From Harenicola maris (GTDB lineage Bacteria; Pseudomonadota; Alphaproteobacteria; Rhodobacterales; Rhodobacteraceae): DNA of 64,000 nucleotides. The translations under genes were made by a program, and so were the position numbers. Of this stretch, positions 59,939 to 64,000 are shown one piece after another. Each line of letters starts with the position of its first letter. Position 1 is the stretch's first letter. Under the pieces are notes generated by a model. The model had not been told where the DNA came from and did no database searches. It saw nothing but the letters and a program-made list of their open reading frames with translations. The stretch spans positions 372,001 to 436,000 of the forward strand of contig JADQAZ010000003.1 of NCBI GenBank assembly GCA_018524345.1, read 5' to 3'.

Positions 59939-60856
59939 ATGGATCGTGAACCGACATCAGCCTTCGCCTCGCCAGAGGAACGCGCAGCGGCCACCGCGCG
60001 CGGGCCGCGCGACCGGATTTCCCTGCGTGATTATATCGTGGACGTCGAGATCGGCGCCTTTCAGGCCGAGCGCGGCGCGACCCAGCGGGTGCAGTTCAAT
60101 GTTGTGGTCGAGCTGGCCCATGCGGATGAGCCGATCGACGACGATGTGGACCGCATCGTCAGCTATGACACCCTGACCGATGCCATTGCGGCCTCGCTGG
60201 CCGAGGAGCGGTTGAACCTGCTTGAAACCCTTGCCGAGCAGATCGCGCGGCGGGTTCTGTCAGAGCCGCGGGCGCGGCGGATTTTCGTGCGGATCGAAAA
60301 GCTGGATCGCGGGCCGTTCCGCCTTGGGGTGGAGATCATGCGCGAGCAGGGCGGGGCAGAGGGGCTGACCCCGGTTGAGGTTCTGGCGCCGCCGCCTGCG
60401 GTTGTTTTTGTGTCCAACGCGGCCATGGCGGATGCGCGGTTTGGCGGCTGGCTTGACCAGCTTGAGAGTTTGGGTATTCCCCTGATCCTGACGGTGGAGG
60501 CCAGCGGCATTGCCGCGCCGCAATCGGCGGGGCGCATGGCGCAGCGGCGCATTGACCTGTTGGCGATCGAGCAGAACGCTTGGGTTCTGGCGGGGCGGGA
60601 TGATCGGTGCCTTGTGGTCGACAGCCGGACAGAGTTTGAATACGCCGCCAAGACGGGGCAGACCACGGTTTGGGCGCCGTCAAAGATGGTTCTGGATGCG
60701 GTGGAACCCGCGCCGCATGACCTTGGCGATCCGGGCCAGATGCTGGGGTGGCTTGCCACCCATATGGAGGCCGTGGCCCGATATGCCCTGAGCGATCAGG
60801 CCATAGACGGGGCGGTGCACCTGCCTTTGGTGGACGATCTGCCGCTTGGCGGCTGA
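59939..60856 (+). CDS. folB: Dihydroneopterin aldolase FolB with C-terminal extension
   Basis: Converts dihydroneopterin to 6-hydroxymethyl-dihydropterin in folate synthesis. Residues ~25-145 are the FolB domain (ISLRDYIVDVEIGAFQAERGATQRVQFNVVVEL, IVSYDTLTDAIAASLAEERLNLLETLAEQIA, RRIFVRIEKLD). The remaining ~160 residues (from VEVLAPPPAVVFVSNAAM) form a second domain that I do not recognise, so the protein is about 2.5 times the usual ~120 aa. Similar long forms seem normal in this bacterial group. Close upstream of folP. Confidence 0.9.
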   Translation: MDREPTSAFASPEERAAATARGPRDRISLRDYIVDVEIGAFQAERGATQRVQFNVVVELAHADEPIDDDVDRIVSYDTLTDAIAASLAEERLNLLETLAEQIARRVLSEPRARRIFVRIEKLDRGPFRLGVEIMREQGGAEGLTPVEVLAPPPAVVFVSNAAMADARFGGWLDQLESLGIPLILTVEASGIAAPQSAGRMAQRRIDLLAIEQNAWVLAGRDDRCLVVDSRTEFEYAAKTGQTTVWAPSKMVLDAVEPAPHDLGDPGQMLGWLATHMEAVARYALSDQAIDGAVHLPLVDDLPLGG

Positions 60857-60872
60857 GCAAAGAGGGCTTGGG

Positions 60873-61871
60873 ATGAGCTTGTATTACCGCGCCATAGCCA
60901 TGACGGATGCCGCCCGCCCCGAAGGGGCTCTGCCGCTTGCGGGGGGCTGGTGCTGGTTTGACCGTGTGGAGGTTCTGGAGCGGGGCCGCGCGCCGCAGGT
61001 GATCGCGGCGGATCAGGCCCCGGCGGAGGTTTTGCAGGCCATGAGCGCGCCGCGTGCCCCCCTGATGGGCAAGGCCCTGGAGCGGCCGCTGACCATGGGC
61101 ATCCTGAATGTCACCCCCGACAGTTTTTCCGATGGCGGCACATTTGCCGCGCCGGAGGCCGCCCTTGCGGGGGCGCGCGCCTTGGCCCGCGATTGCGATA
61201 TTCTGGACATTGGCGGCGAAAGCACGCGGCCGGGGGCGGAGACCGTGCCTGTGGCCGAGGAGGTTGCCCGCACCGCGCCGGTGATTGCGGCGCTGCGCGC
61301 GGGGGGGCTGGATGTGCCTGTCTCTATCGATACGCGCAAGGCGGGGGTGGGCCGCGCGGCGCTGGAGGCGGGCGCGGATATGCTCAATGACGTTTCGGGC
61401 CTGTCCTATGACGGGGATATGGCGGCGGTGGCGGCGCAGAGCGGCGCGCCGATCTGTTTGATGCATGCGCAGGGGGATCCCGCGACGATGCAGCAGGACC
61501 CGCGCTACGATGATGTTCTGCTGGATGTTTACGACTATCTGGCGGGGCGGGTCGAGGCGGCACGCAGCGCCGGCATCGGGCGGCAACAGATAGTGCTCGA
61601 CCCCGGTATCGGGTTTGGCAAAACGCTGGAACACAATCTGTCCCTGTTGCGCCGTATGTCGCTTTTCCACAGTCTTGGGTGCCCGTTGCTGGTCGGGGCC
61701 TCGCGCAAGCGCTTCATCGGCACCATTGGCGGGGCTGAGGAGGCGCAGGCGCGTCTTGGCGGATCGGTTGCCGTTGCGATAGGCGCAGCTATGCAGGGGG
61801 TGCAGATCATCCGCGCCCATGATACCTTTGAGACCACACAGGCCTTGCGGCTGATGATGGCGCAGACCTGA
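60873..61871 (+). CDS. folP: Dihydropteroate synthase FolP
   Basis: Joins p-aminobenzoate to the pterin; the sulfonamide target. TIM-barrel signature: MGILNVTPDSFSDGGTF, DIGGESTRPGAETV, SIDTRKAGVGRAALEAGADMLNDVSGL, DPGIGFGKTLEHNLSLLRR and GASRKRFIG. The 332-aa length includes an N-terminal ~70-residue extension (GGWCWFDRVEVLERGRAPQ) seen in alphaproteobacterial forms. Start at MSLYYRAIAM after AGAGGG; the frame is open 27 bases further up and would overlap folB. glmM follows after 36 bp. Confidence 0.96.
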   Translation: MSLYYRAIAMTDAARPEGALPLAGGWCWFDRVEVLERGRAPQVIAADQAPAEVLQAMSAPRAPLMGKALERPLTMGILNVTPDSFSDGGTFAAPEAALAGARALARDCDILDIGGESTRPGAETVPVAEEVARTAPVIAALRAGGLDVPVSIDTRKAGVGRAALEAGADMLNDVSGLSYDGDMAAVAAQSGAPICLMHAQGDPATMQQDPRYDDVLLDVYDYLAGRVEAARSAGIGRQQIVLDPGIGFGKTLEHNLSLLRRMSLFHSLGCPLLVGASRKRFIGTIGGAEEAQARLGGSVAVAIGAAMQGVQIIRAHDTFETTQALRLMMAQT

Positions 61872-61907
61872 AGAAAAGAAGAATAACAGACCGAAAAGGG
61901 CGCCGAT

Positions 61908-63251
61908 ATGGGCAGGACATTGTTTGGAACCGATGGGGTGCGGGGGCGTGCGAACAACGCGCCGATGACCGCAGAGATGGCGCTTCGGCTTGGGGCGGCT
62001 GCGGGGCGGTATTTCCGCTCTGACGGGATGAACGGTCACCGTGTGGTGATCGGCAAGGACACGCGGCTGTCGGGCTATATGTTCGAGAATGCGCTGACGG
62101 CTGGTCTGACCTCTACGGGGATGAATGTTCTGCTGCTTGGCCCTGTGCCGACCCCTGCGGTGGGGTATTTGACGCGCTCCATGCGGGCCGATCTGGGCAT
62201 CATGATTTCCGCCAGCCACAATCCGCACCACGACAATGGCATCAAGTTTTTCGGGCCGGACGGGTTCAAGCTGTCTGACGAGGCCGAGGAAGAGATCGAG
62301 GCCATGGTGGAGAACGGGGTTGATCTGGCGCAGGCCGAGAATATCGGCCGTGCCAAGCGGATCGACGATGGCCGTCATCGTTATGTGGAGCGCGCCAAGA
62401 GCACCTTCCCTGGTGGGCTATCGCTCAAGGGCCTGAAGGTTGTGGTGGACTGCGCCAATGGTGCGGCCTATCGCACCGCGCCCGAGGTTTTGTGGGAGCT
62501 GGGGGCCGAGGTTGTGCCCGTGGGCGTGACGCCCAATGGCACCAATATCAACCTGCGTTGTGGCTCGACCCATACGGATACGGCGGCGGAGGCGATCATT
62601 GCCCATGGGGCGGATGTGGGCATTTGTCTTGATGGCGATGCGGATCGGGTGATGATTTTGGATCAGACCGGGGCCGTGGCCGACGGGGACCAGATCATGG
62701 CGCTGCTTGCGCGTCGTTGGGCCGAGGGCGGCTTGTTGCGCGGCGGGGCCTTGGTGGCGACGGTGATGTCGAACCTCGGGCTGGAGCGCTTTGTCGAGGG
62801 GCAGGGCATGGTGTTGGAACGCACGCCTGTTGGCGACCGCTATGTCGTAGAGCGGATGCGCGAGGGCGGCTTTAACCTTGGCGGGGAGCAGTCGGGTCAT
62901 ATCGTGATGACCGACTATGCCACCACCGGCGATGGGTTGATCGCGGGGCTGCAATTCCTTGCGGCCATGGTGGAGAGCGGCCAGCCTGCCTCTGAACTGG
63001 CCAAGAGTTTCGAGCCGGTGCCGCAGCTTTTGCAAAATGTCCGCTACGGGGCGGATAAGGCGCCGCTTGATGCGGCATCTGTGCAGCAGAGCATTCGCGA
63101 TGCCGAAGCCCGCCTGACTGGCAAGGGGCGGCTGTTGATCCGCAAATCGGGCACCGAGCCTTTGATCCGCGTCATGGCGGAATGCGAGGATGAGGTGATG
63201 CTGGCGGAAGTCGTCGGCAGTGTTGTGCAGGCCGTCGAGGCGGCGGTTTAA
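61908..63251 (+). CDS. glmM: Phosphoglucosamine mutase GlmM
   Basis: Interconverts glucosamine 6-phosphate and 1-phosphate for peptidoglycan and lipopolysaccharide precursors. [12 protein letters not shown] opens the protein; the phosphoserine loop is [17 protein letters not shown] (Ser ~102); the metal-binding loop is [13 protein letters not shown]; the sugar-binding loop GGEQSGHIV; the phosphate-binding end [14 protein letters not shown]. At 447 aa it is complete. folP-glmM order is widely conserved. Confidence 0.98.
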   Translation: MGRTLFGTDGVRGRANNAPMTAEMALRLGAAAGRYFRSDGMNGHRVVIGKDTRLSGYMFENALTAGLTSTGMNVLLLGPVPTPAVGYLTRSMRADLGIMISASHNPHHDNGIKFFGPDGFKLSDEAEEEIEAMVENGVDLAQAENIGRAKRIDDGRHRYVERAKSTFPGGLSLKGLKVVVDCANGAAYRTAPEVLWELGAEVVPVGVTPNGTNINLRCGSTHTDTAAEAIIAHGADVGICLDGDADRVMILDQTGAVADGDQIMALLARRWAEGGLLRGGALVATVMSNLGLERFVEGQGMVLERTPVGDRYVVERMREGGFNLGGEQSGHIVMTDYATTGDGLIAGLQFLAAMVESGQPASELAKSFEPVPQLLQNVRYGADKAPLDAASVQQSIRDAEARLTGKGRLLIRKSGTEPLIRVMAECEDEVMLAEVVGSVVQAVEAAV

Positions 63252-63258
63252 CCGCGCC

Positions 63259-64000
63259 TTAAGGGCGGCGGAACAGGGCGCGGCTCTGGCTGACGCCGAT
63301 GCCCAGCAGGATCAGCGCAAGGCCCCAGTAGAGGCCTTGCGGCAGGTCCTCTGCCATCACCGCGATGCCGAAGATCACCGACCAGACCGGCACCATGTAG
63401 CTTGTCAGCGACATGAAGAGCGAGCCTGCGGTGGTTATGACCCGCACGCGGATCACGGAGGCGAGCGCCGTTGGCAGGAGGGCGGCATAGAGCAGCGCAA
63501 GCAAGGGTTTCGATCGTGAGAGGTCGATGGACGGCAGGCCTTCCGTCGCCAGGGCCAGTGGCAGCAGCACCAAGGAGGCGGCAATCAACCCGCCGGAGGC
63601 GAAGGCGAGCGGCGGCATCTTTGGCGCGCGGCGCGTCATGATGGAGCCCACGGCATAGCCGCCCGCCGCGCCAAGGCAGGCCAGTTGGCCCCATGTTTGC
63701 AGGGCGCTGTCTTCCAGCGCGCCGGGGCCCTCCAGCGCGCCGGGGCCGATCAGGACCACCAGCCCGACAAAGCCGATGACCATGCCCGCCACGCGGCGCG
63801 GGCCGATCCCTTCCTCGGGCGAGAAGACCGCCACGAGGAGCAGCACCAGAAGCGGCCCCGCCCCCATGGCCACGCCCGCAAAGGCGGAAGGGATATGTTG
63901 TTGCCCCCATGACAGCAGCAAAAACGGCAGCGCGATGGAGATCACCCCGAAGCCCGCCACAAAGCCGAGGCCGCGATTGCCGCCCATGGCCCTGATCTGC
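63259..64000 (-). CDS. DMT superfamily (EamA) transporter, cut by window end
   Basis: At least 247 aa, continuing beyond the right edge (the frame reads on through QIRAM upstream). Polytopic, with the EamA features LPFLLLSWGQQHIPSAFAGVAMGAGPLLVLLLVAVFSPEEGIGPRRVAGMVIGFVGLVVLIGP and SLTSYMVPVWSVIFGIAVMAEDLPQGLYWGLALILLGI. A GPGALE duplication (GPGALEGPGALED) comes from an 18-bp tandem repeat at 63713-63748, in the loop between two helices. Substrate unknown. It ends 7 bp from glmM, tail to tail. Confidence 0.87.
   Translation of the reverse strand, partial: QIRAMGGNRGLGFVAGFGVISIALPFLLLSWGQQHIPSAFAGVAMGAGPLLVLLLVAVFSPEEGIGPRRVAGMVIGFVGLVVLIGPGALEGPGALEDSALQTWGQLACLGAAGGYAVGSIMTRRAPKMPPLAFASGGLIAASLVLLPLALATEGLPSIDLSRSKPLLALLYAALLPTALASVIRVRVITTAGSLFMSLTSYMVPVWSVIFGIAVMAEDLPQGLYWGLALILLGIGVSQSRALFRRP

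Overview
The window is a high-GC chromosomal segment of an alphaproteobacterium, most likely a member of the Rhodobacteraceae (Roseobacter group). The pointers are gene order (dnaG-rpoD; nrdR-ribD ... ribE-ribB-ribH-nusB; glyQ-DUF6446-glyS; folB-folP-glmM), small families typical of that group (DUF6324, DUF6446, DUF6476), a SAM-II riboswitch, LexA boxes of the GTTC-N7-GTTC type, a cluster of GANTC (CcrM-type) sites, and a tRNA-His with no encoded G-1 and with A73. Nearly all of the sequence is core housekeeping DNA. There is one clear AT-rich accessory island.

Layout. 1-4.8 kb: dnaG, rpoD and a secreted orphan protein. 4.8-6 kb: YjbQ-family protein, apparently with an ATT start, and a GH16 glycanase. 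6.2-15.5 kb: nrdR and the riboflavin pathway (ribD, ribE, ribB, ribH, then nusB), split by an antiparallel capsule block (KpsS-like, OPX lipoprotein, KpsC-like). 15.5-19.5 kb: ClpP-fold and coiled-coil membrane pair, small secreted proteins, SOS-controlled mmcB, DUF6324. 19.8-22.3 kb: tRNA-His, DUF6476, rluD-type pseudouridine synthase, rpoH. 22.5-25.7 kb: MocA-type oxidoreductase and a TonB-dependent receptor flanked by two copies of a ~105-bp direct repeat. 26.1-28 kb: AT-rich island with a P-loop ATPase. 28-33.4 kb: pepF, peptidoglycan-binding lipoprotein, a free-standing DnaE2 C-terminal (OB-fold) homologue under a LexA box, [2Fe-2S] ferredoxin, FG-GAP protein, and two paralogous small secreted proteins. 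33.9-42.5 kb: purD, xseA, an orphan, an AlkB-like hydroxylase, ftsY with a Pro-Glu repeat, an orphan, a DMT transporter and ispZ. 42.6-50.6 kb: GST, alpha/beta hydrolase, SAM-II riboswitch with metZ, GNAT, folE2, trkH, TPP-dependent decarboxylase. 50.7-64 kb: an apparently catalytically dead SPOR/PG-binding/trypsin-fold protein, glyQ-DUF6446-glyS, a PPDK-like enzyme, SleB-type hydrolase, folB-folP-glmM, and a DMT transporter cut by the window end.

How the parts work together. The window groups replication and transcription initiation (dnaG, rpoD, rpoH, nusB), cofactor synthesis (riboflavin, folate, methionine), envelope functions (capsule export, peptidoglycan-binding proteins, TonB uptake) and two separate SOS-controlled genes. 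The ribB product carries a C-terminal GTP cyclohydrolase II-like domain without the zinc cysteines, so GTP cyclohydrolase II must be encoded elsewhere.

Most notable: (i) the SOS-boxed DnaE2-tail protein with a predicted leaderless promoter; (ii) the AT-rich ATPase island beside the duplicated repeat around the TonB receptor; (iii) a dispersed intergenic repeat with the core CTTCTTATTGG...AAATATCC, present seven times, always between genes and once as a large inverted pair; (iv) a trypsin-fold protein with its catalytic His and Ser replaced; (v) a probable ATT start codon; (vi) a Shine-Dalgarno sequence lying inside the rpoD terminator. All calls come from reading the sequence; no database search was run.
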